A program made the translations under genes and the position numbers. The notes below the pieces were generated by a model that was not told the origin of the DNA, ran no database searches, and saw only the letters and a list, made by a program, of their open reading frames with translations. This document shows positions 1-6,067 of a stretch of 8,451 bases of DNA, in pieces; position 1 is the first letter of the stretch; each line of letters begins with the position of its first letter. Source of the DNA: DAIOSQ01 sp036752465 (GTDB taxonomy: Bacteria; Pseudomonadota; Gammaproteobacteria; Legionellales; Legionellaceae); the NCBI GenBank assembly GCA_036752465.1, contig DAIOSQ010000085.1, forward strand, positions 1 to 8,451, given 5' to 3'.

Positions 1-212
1 TGGACATCAGCAAACTGTATGCAGAAACCGGTTATTTTACCTATGATCCCGGCTTTATGTCTACCGCAAGCTGCGAATCAAGAATCACCTATATCGATGG
101 CGATGAAGGCATTTTACGCTACCGCGGTTATGACATCGACAAGCTGGCGGAAAAAAGCGATTTTCTTGAATTCTCTTCTCTATATTGTCATTTCTTTTAT
201 CTAAAAATTTAA
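1..212 (+). pseudogene. gltA: Citrate synthase (GltA), 5' fragment broken at ~170
   Basis: The frame starting with the codon at 3-5 reads DISKLYAETGYFTYDPGF, followed by TASCESRITYIDGDEGI and RGYDIDKLAEKSDFLE. This is the well-conserved N-terminal region of type II (hexameric) citrate synthase, which condenses acetyl-CoA and oxaloacetate at entry to the TCA cycle. The window opens inside the gene, and about 56 family residues are present. After the Glu codon at 168-170 the family would continue with a V-x-Y-L-L-L-type helix, but here the frame reads FSSLYCHFFYLKI and stops at TAA 210-212. More than 300 residues, including all catalytic His/Asp positions, are absent, so this copy cannot be functional. 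The break coincides with the break of an integrase gene on the other strand and with a switch to AT-rich sequence. Family assignment is secure; whether an intact gltA exists elsewhere cannot be seen. Confidence 0.88.
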
Positions 213-390
213 TTAAAACAGAAATACCATTTAAGGTTGCTTCCATCGAGGAATAAGACAAAGATCTATTCCTAATCTGAGTGGTAATAAAAAGGTTGGA
301 ATAAAATAGAGGTAACTCTGATTCACTATCAACAAGAAGACAGTACCGCTCTCCGGAGTTTAAGACAAATGTTTTTAGCTTACATTCCAT
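160..390 (-). pseudogene. Site-specific (tyrosine-type) integrase, N-terminal stub
   Basis: The minus-strand frame from ATG 388-390 reads MECKLKTFVLNSGERYCLLV, then LPLFYSNLFITTQIRNRSLS, then SSMEATLNGISVLIKFLDKR. I recognise this as the N-terminal arm and start of the SAM-like core-binding region of phage/ICE-type tyrosine recombinases, which cut and rejoin DNA at attachment sites. Only ~75-80 residues remain. The frame then runs into the antisense of the gltA fragment and stops at 85-87, so the whole catalytic domain (R-H-R-Y) is missing and the product would be inactive. No Shine-Dalgarno site precedes the ATG. A perfect TATAAT lies on the minus strand at 402-397, so close that a transcript from it would be nearly leaderless. 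Base composition is AT-rich, unlike the neighbouring housekeeping genes, which fits a horizontally acquired element. Family assignment is from memory of homologues and is fairly but not fully secure. Confidence 0.7.
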
Positions 391-405
391 GAATAAATTA
401 TAATT

Positions 406-465
406 ATTTACATAAAATCATGGTATCACATAATAAAAACTATGTGATAAATAAATTTACATAAA
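406..465. repeat. Inverted repeat flanked by direct repeats beside integrase stub
   Basis: A perfect 9-bp inverted repeat, TATCACATA (424-432) and TATGTGATA (441-449), has an 8-nt spacer. It is flanked symmetrically by two identical 11-bp direct repeats, ATTTACATAAA, at 406-416 and 455-465; a shorter TTACAT occurs at 380-385. The group lies 15-75 bp upstream of the integrase start and before the ssb terminator. An attachment core with arm-binding sites, or an operator for the integrase promoter, would look like this. The palindrome also resembles a TGTGA-N-TCACA-type regulator site in outline, in the reverse order of half-sites. The repeats are directly visible; the role is inferred. Confidence 0.6.
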
Positions 466-482
466 TTACTTGTGTCTATAGC

Positions 483-509
483 AAAAAGCCCCTATATTCA
501 AGGGGCTTT
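483..509 (-). terminator. Intrinsic terminator of ssb
   Basis: A 9-bp stem, AAAGCCCCT (485-493) with AGGGGCTTT (501-509), closes a 7-nt loop. Read on the minus strand, the stem ends in GGGGCTTTTT, giving the U-run of a Rho-independent terminator. It lies 37 bp downstream of the ssb stop codon on the same strand. It would separate ssb transcription from the integrase stub beyond it. Confidence 0.85.
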
Positions 510-545
510 AAGATTAATTCTTTACAAAATGGTCTCAGGTAATTC

Positions 546-1019
546 CTAAAAAGGAATGTCATCATCCAACCTTTCATAGGCTGGTGTGGCTTGATTGACG
601 TTCGTGCGTGGTTCTTGTGAATATTCCTGCGCTGCCGTAGCAGGGTGAGGTGGAGCCTCAGCAAATCCGCCGGATCCAGCGCCTTTGCTGTCTAGCATTT
701 GAATGTCGCTCGCAACGATTTCGGTGGTGTAGCGATCTTGTCCTTGCGCATCTTGCCACTTGCGTGTGCGCAAGCTGCCTTCGACGTAAAGCTTGGAGCC
801 TTTGCGCACATATTCACTGGCAATTTCCCCCAATTTGTTAAAACAAACGACGCGATGCCATTCGGTTCGCTCTTGTTTGTCACCAGTTTGCTTGTCTTTC
901 CAGGTTTCGCTGGTAGCGACCGATATAGTGGCAACAGCGTTGCCATTGGGCATGTAGCGTACCTCAGGATCGCCACCGACATTTCCTACCAAGATGACTT
1001 TATTGATTCCACGGGCCAT
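546..1019 (-). CDS. ssb: Single-stranded DNA-binding protein
   Basis: This 157-residue protein coats single-stranded DNA during replication, recombination and repair, normally as a tetramer. Residues 1-~112 form the OB fold, opening with ARGINKVILVGNVGGDPEVR and containing TEWHRVVCFNKLGEIA and KGSKLYVEGSLRTRKWQD. A flexible Gly/Pro/Gln-rich linker follows, and the protein ends in the acidic tip DDDIPF that recruits partner proteins. Length is a little under the 178 residues of the E. coli protein. I start at ATG 1019 rather than the ATG four codons upstream at 1031, because GGAG at 1029-1026 sits 6 nt before it and the family begins M-A-R-G. The gene has its own promoter inside the end of the upstream transporter gene and a terminator at 483-509. 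The transporter-ssb order is common in gammaproteobacteria. Confidence 0.97.
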   Translation of the reverse strand: MARGINKVILVGNVGGDPEVRYMPNGNAVATISVATSETWKDKQTGDKQERTEWHRVVCFNKLGEIASEYVRKGSKLYVEGSLRTRKWQDAQGQDRYTTEIVASDIQMLDSKGAGSGGFAEAPPHPATAAQEYSQEPRTNVNQATPAYERLDDDIPF

Positions 1020-1025
1020 TTTAAT

Positions 1026-1029
1026 CTCC
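1026..1029 (-). promoter_or_regulatory. Shine-Dalgarno site deciding the ssb start
   Basis: GGAG on the minus strand lies 6 nt before ATG 1019. It overlaps the region just after the upstream in-frame ATG at 1031, so it supports the shorter protein. Confidence 0.8.
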
Positions 1030-1051
1030 ATTGTGCGATAGTTAGATGAGC

Positions 1052-1080
1052 ATTATATACGTCATTGCAAGCCATATGAA
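1052..1080 (-). promoter_or_regulatory. Sigma-70-type promoter for ssb
   Basis: On the minus strand TTCATA (1080-1075; 4 of 6 matches to the -35 consensus) is followed after 17 nt by a perfect TATAAT (1057-1052). Transcription would begin near 1045, giving a leader of about 26 nt that contains the GGAG site. The -35 element lies inside the last codons of the transporter gene, so ssb can be expressed independently of it. Confidence 0.65.
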
Positions 1081-2450
1081 GTGTACACCTGCGCTGCAAC
1101 CAACGGTTGATAGCTTTTTTGATCGATTTTCAACATAATCAGTTGTTTTTCCTGGTCGATATCTAGTTGTATAATGCCTTCAATGGCCAGCAGTGCTTGT
1201 TTGATTTGCTCCAGATCAATAGGCAATTGATAAGCCAATGTTAGGTTCCAGATGTATTGGTTCGGCACGATATGGCGTGTGAGCAATAGCCAGCCGCATG
1301 CCAAGATGGTATTGGCAGTAAAAATAGCAGTCGCGTTGACCCATTGAAATAAGCAACCGGCCAATAGGCCACCAGCGAATATGCCTAAGAATTGACAGCT
1401 GGAGTAAATCCCCATCGCCGTACCCTTATTTTCGTGCTCGGCTTGTCTTGAGACCATCGAAGGCAAGATGGCTTCTAACACATTGAAGGCAACAAAATAT
1501 ACGAACAATGCAGCGCAAAAACCAACCCAGGAAGTTGCCCACAGTGTCAGTGCCCATTGACTGAGCAGCACCAGACTAACGGCGGATAAAAACAGTGGTT
1601 TCATGGCCTGCTTTTTTTCAGCCACCCGGATGAACGGCAACATCAGCATAAAGGCACCCAACATCAGCAGCAAATAAAAATGCCAAGCTGACTGTACATG
1701 GTTTTTAGCCAGATGGTCTTTTAAATAGAGTGGGACAATAAAGAAGGTTGATGTCAGCATTAAATGCTGAAAAAATATGCTGATATTTAAGCGTTGTAAG
1801 TGTGTATTGCGCAGTGACAAACTAAATTTTTGCCGAAAGTTGGTGATATTGGTCATCTGTGGAGCTTGTGTAGGCGTTGGGATGGCTATTAGTAATAGGA
1901 TGAGACCAGCAACTGCTAACAACAGGGTCAAGCCAAAAACGCCAGGTAAGCCGTAGCTGTGAGCTAACCACGGGCTTAAGATCATTGCCACACTAAAGGA
2001 GCTGCCAATGGTGATACCAACCACTGCCATGGCTTTGACGCGATCCGTATCACGGGTTAGATCGGCCAATAACGCGATCAATACGCTGCCAATGGCGCCT
2101 GCGCCTTGCAGCACGCGCGCTATGATCATCATCCATATGCCATGCGCGAGCATGCCCAGCAGACTGCCCAGAGCAAATAGGATTAAGCCTAGTGTCAATA
2201 ATCGCTTGCGGCCGTAGTAATCAGACAACAACCCAAAAGGAATTTGTAGCAATCCTTGGGTCAGGCCATAGCCGCCTAAAGCCACGCCAATGAGCGAGGG
2301 AGTGGCGTCCGTGAGTTGTTGGGCGTATATCGTGAAAATGGGTATCAACATAAATAACCCGAGCATCCGAAAAGCGAAGATTGCGGCGATAGGTAACGTT
2401 ATTTTAAGCCAGGCTGCTGAGGCGTGCTGTTGCATATGAGTACCGGACAT
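1062..2450 (-). CDS. MFS transporter with C-terminal soluble domain (YajR-like)
   Basis: This 462-residue inner-membrane protein of the major facilitator superfamily probably has 12 transmembrane helices. Helix 1 is around residues 18-42 (PIAAIFAFRMLGLFMLIPIF). The MFS motif A follows in the loop after helix 2 as GLLSDYYGRKR (residues 73-83). After the last helix a soluble tail of about 70 residues has an alternating beta-alpha pattern (LTLAYQLPIDLEQIKQALLA, then LDIDQEKQLIMLKI) resembling the ferredoxin-like C-terminal domain of E. coli YajR, which has a similar total length (~454). The substrate is unknown; drug-efflux annotation would be guesswork. I start at ATG 2450. An ATG at 2435 is an alternative, and the longest frame, from 2585, would cross the gene's promoter and enter the opposite gene. 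The Shine-Dalgarno site is weak at every candidate. It precedes ssb on the same strand by 42 bp. Confidence 0.88.
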   Translation of the reverse strand: MSGTHMQQHASAAWLKITLPIAAIFAFRMLGLFMLIPIFTIYAQQLTDATPSLIGVALGGYGLTQGLLQIPFGLLSDYYGRKRLLTLGLILFALGSLLGMLAHGIWMMIIARVLQGAGAIGSVLIALLADLTRDTDRVKAMAVVGITIGSSFSVAMILSPWLAHSYGLPGVFGLTLLLAVAGLILLLIAIPTPTQAPQMTNITNFRQKFSLSLRNTHLQRLNISIFFQHLMLTSTFFIVPLYLKDHLAKNHVQSAWHFYLLLMLGAFMLMLPFIRVAEKKQAMKPLFLSAVSLVLLSQWALTLWATSWVGFCAALFVYFVAFNVLEAILPSMVSRQAEHENKGTAMGIYSSCQFLGIFAGGLLAGCLFQWVNATAIFTANTILACGWLLLTRHIVPNQYIWNLTLAYQLPIDLEQIKQALLAIEGIIQLDIDQEKQLIMLKIDQKSYQPLVAAQVYTSYGLQ

Positions 2451-2481
2451 CTGGGTTGCGCATAGAGTGATGATTGTGCGA

Positions 2482-2510
2482 AGTATATATAGAACATTAA
2501 TTTTGAACAA
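2482..2510 (-). promoter_or_regulatory. Promoter of the MFS transporter gene
   Basis: On the minus strand TTGTTC (2510-2505) and TATACT (2487-2482; 5 of 6 matches) are separated by 17 nt. Transcription would start near 2475, about 25 nt before the chosen ATG at 2450, which supports that start over 2585. Confidence 0.5.
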
Positions 2511-2519
2511 GAAATTTGA

Positions 2520-2548
2520 TTGACACTTTTTTGTAGAAAGGGTAGTTT
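2520..2548 (+). promoter_or_regulatory. Candidate promoter of the fatty-acid operon
   Basis: A perfect -35 box TTGACA (2520-2525) is followed after 17 nt by TAGTTT (2543-2548), a poor -10 (3 of 6). Transcription would begin near 2555. A purine-rich GAGGGTGGG stretch (2561-2569) then provides a ribosome site 7-8 nt before the ATG at 2577. The weak -10 suggests low or activator-dependent expression. It is back to back with the transporter promoter. Confidence 0.4.
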
Positions 2549-2576
2549 GGTGCCATTTATGAGGGTGGGTGTTGAT

Positions 2577-3332
2577 ATGAGCCAAGTGTTGCTGAATAAA
2601 GTCGCCTTGATTACGGGTGGTGCACGTGGAATAGGCCGGGCAACCGCTTTAAAACTTGCCCGCGCCGGCTGTGACGTTGCGATTGTCTATTACAATAGTT
2701 CAGATGAAGCCGCGTCTTTGCTGCAAGATATCCACCAGTTGGGTAGAACAGCAGTTGCCTTGCAAGCCAACGTCGCTGATCAAGACTCAGTCAAAGAGCT
2801 ATTGGCGAAATTTAGGCAGCAATTCACACAACTCGATATTCTAATAAGCAATGCCGCCAGTGGGGTGTTAAAGCCCGCTTTGCAAATGTCCACCAAACAT
2901 TGGCGTTGGTGCCTGGAAACGAACGCCTTGGCGCTCAATCATTTGGTCACCGCAGCAAAACCCAGCATGCCGCAGGGCGCTCGTGTGATAGCGCTTTCTA
3001 GCTTAGGTGCATCGCGCGCTATTCCCAATTACGCGTTTATAGGCGCGTCTAAAGCCGCCTTAGAGGCTTTGGTGCGTTCTTTGAGTATTGAGTTGGCAGC
3101 GGATGGTATCAATGTTAATACAATATCTGCGGGTGTTGTCGACACGGATGCGCTCAAGCACTTCCCTAATCGACAACAGCTATTGGATGAATATCAGGCA
3201 CATGCGTTGTCTGCCCGTCCGTTATCAGCTGATGATGTGGCCGATGCCATTTATTTGTTATGCCTACCAGAGGCTGCCATGATCAAAGGTCAGACCATTT
3301 ATGTGGATGCCGGTTATTCTATCGTGGGTTAG
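2577..3332 (+). CDS. fabL: Enoyl-ACP reductase, FabL type (SDR family)
   Basis: This 251-residue short-chain dehydrogenase/reductase probably reduces trans-2-enoyl-ACP with NADPH, the last step of a chain-elongation cycle, in the cytosol. The Rossmann glycine motif TGGARGIG is at residues 13-20. NAASGVLKP (92-100), SSLGAS (141-146) and DTDALKHFPNR (189-199) closely match Bacillus FabL as I remember it. The catalytic pair is Tyr152-X6-Lys159 (NYAFIGASK), the spacing of enoyl reductases; ketoreductases such as FabG have Tyr-X3-Lys. The start at 2577 is chosen because the SDR core begins directly after it and a GGTGGG ribosome site precedes it; the frame is open back to 2520. It heads the six-gene acyl-chain set and is separated from the ACP gene by 100 bp. 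A ketoreductase role remains possible but less likely. Confidence 0.82.
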   Translation: MSQVLLNKVALITGGARGIGRATALKLARAGCDVAIVYYNSSDEAASLLQDIHQLGRTAVALQANVADQDSVKELLAKFRQQFTQLDILISNAASGVLKPALQMSTKHWRWCLETNALALNHLVTAAKPSMPQGARVIALSSLGASRAIPNYAFIGASKAALEALVRSLSIELAADGINVNTISAGVVDTDALKHFPNRQQLLDEYQAHALSARPLSADDVADAIYLLCLPEAAMIKGQTIYVDAGYSIVG

Positions 3333-3432
3333 GCGTGTCTCTGATGCTGGTCGAAGATGGCGCTTGTATGATATAGTTGTGTTATTTTGTAAAAATACTT
3401 AGGCTGCGCCTATATAGCTCTGGGGATGTGAC
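3333..3432 (+). promoter_or_regulatory. Reductase-ACP spacer with possible internal promoter
   Basis: This 100-bp gap is the only sizeable break in the six-gene set. It contains candidate -10 boxes TATAGT (3372-3377) and TATATA (3411-3416). The second sits 18 nt after TTGTAA (3387-3392), with a small inverted repeat TAGGC-TGC-GCCTA (3400-3412) between them. GGGGA (3422-3426) is the ribosome site for the ACP gene, 6 nt before its ATG. A promoter ending at 3416 would leave only a ~10-nt leader, so the evidence for any one promoter is weak. Confidence 0.25.
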
Positions 3433-3846
3433 ATGAATATAGAAACAATATATCCAAGGGTCAGAGAAATCATTGCGGATGTTTTGGTTCTCGACGAAGA
3501 ACAAATCTCACCCAGCAGTCGCTTGATTGCTGATCTTGGTGCAGAGTCGATTGATTTTCTTGATTTGGTCTTTCAATTGGAAAAAGAATTTGGAATTAAA
3601 ATTCCACGGGGGCAGCTGGAAAAAAATGCCCGTGGTGAGTTAAAACCAGAAGATTTCGAAAAAGGTGGGGTGTTAACTGAGCAGGGCTTGGCCGCGTTAA
3701 AGCGTTACCTAAGTGAAGTTCCGGCTGAGCATTTCAAAGTACCGATGAAACTCAATGAGATTCCTATGCTGTTCACAGTTGAAACATTTTGTAAATTGGT
3801 GCTCTCGGCTGTGCTTGAAAAAAGCGCATCTACAGTGGTGGCTTAA
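3433..3846 (+). CDS. Specialised acyl carrier protein, AcpXL-like with insertion
   Basis: This 137-residue protein carries a growing acyl chain on a phosphopantetheine arm. The attachment site is Ser39 in DLGAESIDFLDLVFQLEKEF (34-53), followed by GIKIP; the D-F-L-D-x-V-F run and the KEFGIKIP segment match rhizobial AcpXL, the ACP dedicated to very-long-chain acyl groups of lipid A. Ordinary ACPs have ~78 residues and AcpXL ~92. Here about 35-40 extra residues (~75-112, including GGVLTEQGLAALKRYL) lie between the helix II region and the final helix (LFTVETFCKLVLSAV, 113-127), so this is an insertion and not a tail. Similar long-loop ACPs occur in other KS/dehydratase clusters as I recall. A ribosome site GGGGA precedes the ATG. 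The double-hotdog gene follows after 32 bp. ACP family is certain; the exact acyl cargo is inferred from neighbours. Confidence 0.88.
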   Translation: MNIETIYPRVREIIADVLVLDEEQISPSSRLIADLGAESIDFLDLVFQLEKEFGIKIPRGQLEKNARGELKPEDFEKGGVLTEQGLAALKRYLSEVPAEHFKVPMKLNEIPMLFTVETFCKLVLSAVLEKSASTVVA

Positions 3847-3878
3847 CAGCATACCAACCACGTTATTTTGGTGTAAAT

Positions 3879-4769
3879 ATGCGATTTTTATTCGTTGATA
3901 GAATCCTTGAGTCCATTCCTGGCTCATTGATTCGTGGCATTAAACACATCACTGCCGATGATTTTTACCTGTCTCGCCAGCATGATGTTCGGCCGTACTT
4001 CATGTCATCATTAATCGGTGAAACCTTAGGCCAGTTGGCCGCATGGAATGTCATGGCATATACCGATTTCACCCACAGACCGGTCGCGGGGATGGTTTCC
4101 AGGGCGGCTATTTATCGACGCGCGTATGTAGGAGAAACCTTACTGTTGCAATCTTACATTGATTCGGTAGATGATGCGGTAGTTGCTTATCATAGCGAAG
4201 CCAGTATAGGCCAAGAGTTGATTTTTACGCTTGAGGGTGCGCTGGGTCCGATGTTGCCTATGCATGATTTTATCGATGATACAACTATCCGCCAACAATA
4301 CGCAGAAATTAATCGGCCAGGCGTGTGGCAAGACGTGATCGCGGCCAGTCATCAGCATGCCTGTATACCGTATTCGTCCGGCCATGACTTTTCTACCCAA
4401 TATGACAGTATTCTGGCAATGGAGCCAGGGGTAGGGCTTACGGCTGAAAAACGCATCACGCGAGCGGCACCCTATTTTGCGGATCACTTCCCACACAAAC
4501 CAGTTTTACCTTTGACCATATTGCTGGAAAGCAAGACCCATTTGGCCTATGAATTTTGCCAGCGGCAGGGTTGGCAGACGCCTTATCAACTGCGAGAAAT
4601 GCGCCGGATAAAAATGACATCGTTTATCTACCCTGGCGATATCGTGCAAACTACTTTGCAAGTCAAGCACCGTGATGCGCAGGAGCTGGTATTACATTAT
4701 TGTTCTTCAGTTGGGGGTAAGCGTGTGTGCGTAGTCGATATGATTTTGACAGCTAAAGAGGACGCATGA
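3879..4769 (+). CDS. Double-hotdog FabZ-like 3-hydroxyacyl-ACP dehydratase
   Basis: This 296-residue protein probably dehydrates 3-hydroxyacyl-ACP to enoyl-ACP. It contains two hotdog units in tandem, each opening or closing like FabZ. Unit 1 (~1-130) begins RFLFVDRILESIPG, the usual FabZ N-terminus, but its helix motif is QHDVRPYFMSSLIGETLGQL: Glu48 is kept while the HFPxxPxxPG signature is degraded and His35 is one residue off the normal 14-residue spacing. Unit 2 (~155-296) has a good signature HFPHKPVLPLTILLE with His203 and Glu217 at the correct spacing, although the usual PG is PL. Single-unit FabZ has ~150 residues, so length fits a fused dimer with a complete site in unit 2 and a decayed or differently working one in unit 1. 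No clear Shine-Dalgarno site precedes the ATG. The stop overlaps the next start by 4 nt (ATGA). It occupies the fabZXL slot of the rhizobial locus. Confidence 0.82.
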   Translation: MRFLFVDRILESIPGSLIRGIKHITADDFYLSRQHDVRPYFMSSLIGETLGQLAAWNVMAYTDFTHRPVAGMVSRAAIYRRAYVGETLLLQSYIDSVDDAVVAYHSEASIGQELIFTLEGALGPMLPMHDFIDDTTIRQQYAEINRPGVWQDVIAASHQHACIPYSSGHDFSTQYDSILAMEPGVGLTAEKRITRAAPYFADHFPHKPVLPLTILLESKTHLAYEFCQRQGWQTPYQLREMRRIKMTSFIYPGDIVQTTLQVKHRDAQELVLHYCSSVGGKRVCVVDMILTAKEDA

Positions 4770-6067
4770 ATACTAGAAGAGTCGCTATTACTGGGCTAGG
4801 TGTCGTTTCACCGTTAGCGAATGACGTATCAGCCACTTGGTGTGCCCTCTTGGCTGGTCAATCAGGCATCGATCATATCAGCCATTTTGATGCCAGTTTG
4901 TTCACCACCACCATCGCTGCAGAAGTCAAAGGGTTTCAGCTAAGTGCGGAGCTGGCGCAGAATAAACATAACCGAGCGGCGATTCCATTTGTTCAGTATG
5001 CCCTTGAGGCAGCGCATCAAGCACTAAGCGATGCCGCGATAGTGCCTACCGCGCAAACGGCCGCGCGTTTTGGGCTGGTGGTGGGTGCGGGTATGATGAC
5101 CAGTGAGTTTGCTTATTTACATCGATTTCAGCAAGCATGCGCGCCGCAGGGCGAGGTTAACTGGCAAATGCTCAACGCCAATACCGAATCATTTTATCAA
5201 TTGGCTGATTTTAGCCGCAACACCTCCAACAGCGGTCTTGCTTTGCTGACGCAACAATTTGGTATGCGTGGGTTTGTTAGCTCGGTGCATACAGCCTGTG
5301 CTTCTGGTGGTCAGGCATTAGGGCTTGCTTTGCAAGCCATTCGACGGGGCGATGCGGACTATATTTTGGCTGGTGGCTGCGATTCGATGATAACTCCGTT
5401 AGGATTATCCAGTTTTAGTCTACTGGGTGCAATGTCCACCTATAACGACACTCCTCATACCGCCAGCCGGCCATTTGACCTGACCCGCAATGGGTTTGTG
5501 TTAGGCGAAGGCGCGGCTTTTTTGATGCTGGAAGCTTGGGATAAAGCGCAAGCGCGTGGTGCGCATATTTATGCTGAATTGGCAGGAGAGGGCAATACCT
5601 TAAGTTCTTATCGTATCACGGACTCTCATCCAAATGGTGATGGTGCACGGCAAGCTATCGAACGTGCGATGCGTGATGGTGGTGTGAGTCTGGACCAGGT
5701 GGATTACATCAATGCACATGGCACCTCAACCAAAATGAATGACTTGAGTGAAACCAATGCCATTAAGGCAGCCCTCAAAACATCAGCGCATCGCATTCCT
5801 GTCAGCTCCACAAAATCACAAACGGGTCATTTAATCGCTGCAGCAGGCGCCTTAGAAGCAGTGTTTTCGGTATTATCCATTCACCATGCGCGGGTACCTA
5901 AGACAGCTAATTTGACCACAGTTGATCCGGAATGCGATCTAGATTACGTCACAGATGGCCCCATTGAAAAATCATTAGGTGTGGTTTTATCTAATTCGTT
6001 TGGGTTTGGTGGGTCGAATAGCTGTTTATTATTTAAACACAAAGATTTTGGAGCACATGTATCATGA
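4766..6067 (+). CDS. fabF: Beta-ketoacyl-ACP synthase (FabF/KAS II type), catalytically complete
   Basis: This 433-residue thiolase-fold enzyme condenses acyl groups with malonyl-ACP, extending the chain by two carbons. It opens with RRVAITGLGVVSPLAND. The nucleophile is Cys178 in HTACASGGQA. The decarboxylation residues are His318 (NAHGTST) and His355 (TGHL), with Lys350 nearby, and the C-terminal loop SFGFGGSN (411-418) is intact. Length is a little above E. coli FabF (413). It is too divergent and too well embedded in the set to be the housekeeping fabF, and likely corresponds to one of the rhizobial FabF1XL/FabF2XL pair. AAAGAGG just upstream is the ribosome site. Four-nucleotide ATGA overlaps on both sides imply translational coupling to the dehydratase before and the second ketosynthase after. 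Confidence 0.93.
   Translation: MNTRRVAITGLGVVSPLANDVSATWCALLAGQSGIDHISHFDASLFTTTIAAEVKGFQLSAELAQNKHNRAAIPFVQYALEAAHQALSDAAIVPTAQTAARFGLVVGAGMMTSEFAYLHRFQQACAPQGEVNWQMLNANTESFYQLADFSRNTSNSGLALLTQQFGMRGFVSSVHTACASGGQALGLALQAIRRGDADYILAGGCDSMITPLGLSSFSLLGAMSTYNDTPHTASRPFDLTRNGFVLGEGAAFLMLEAWDKAQARGAHIYAELAGEGNTLSSYRITDSHPNGDGARQAIERAMRDGGVSLDQVDYINAHGTSTKMNDLSETNAIKAALKTSAHRIPVSSTKSQTGHLIAAAGALEAVFSVLSIHHARVPKTANLTTVDPECDLDYVTDGPIEKSLGVVLSNSFGFGGSNSCLLFKHKDFGAHVS

Noticed and set aside
171..480. Complete insertion sequence or CRISPR array in the AT-rich patch
   Set aside because: No transposase catalytic domain, no terminal inverted repeats around it, and only two copies of the 11-bp repeat without regular spacers.
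699..1049. Plus-strand open frame of 116 codons
   Set aside because: It lies antisense to ssb, which has a certain identity, promoter, ribosome site and terminator; no ribosome site or family resemblance is seen.
2451..2585. 45-residue N-terminal extension of the MFS transporter
   Set aside because: It would cross the gene's best promoter and run into the start of the divergent reductase gene, and it does not look like MFS sequence.
3400..3412. Small palindrome TAGGC-TGC-GCCTA as an operator
   Set aside because: Only 5-bp arms and one copy; kept as a note in the spacer entry, not called as a site.
3852..3873. Hairpin ACCAA/TTGGT just before the double-hotdog gene
   Set aside because: Five to six base pairs with a ~10-nt loop and no T-run; it could occur by chance and is not a terminator, although it sits where a ribosome site would be.
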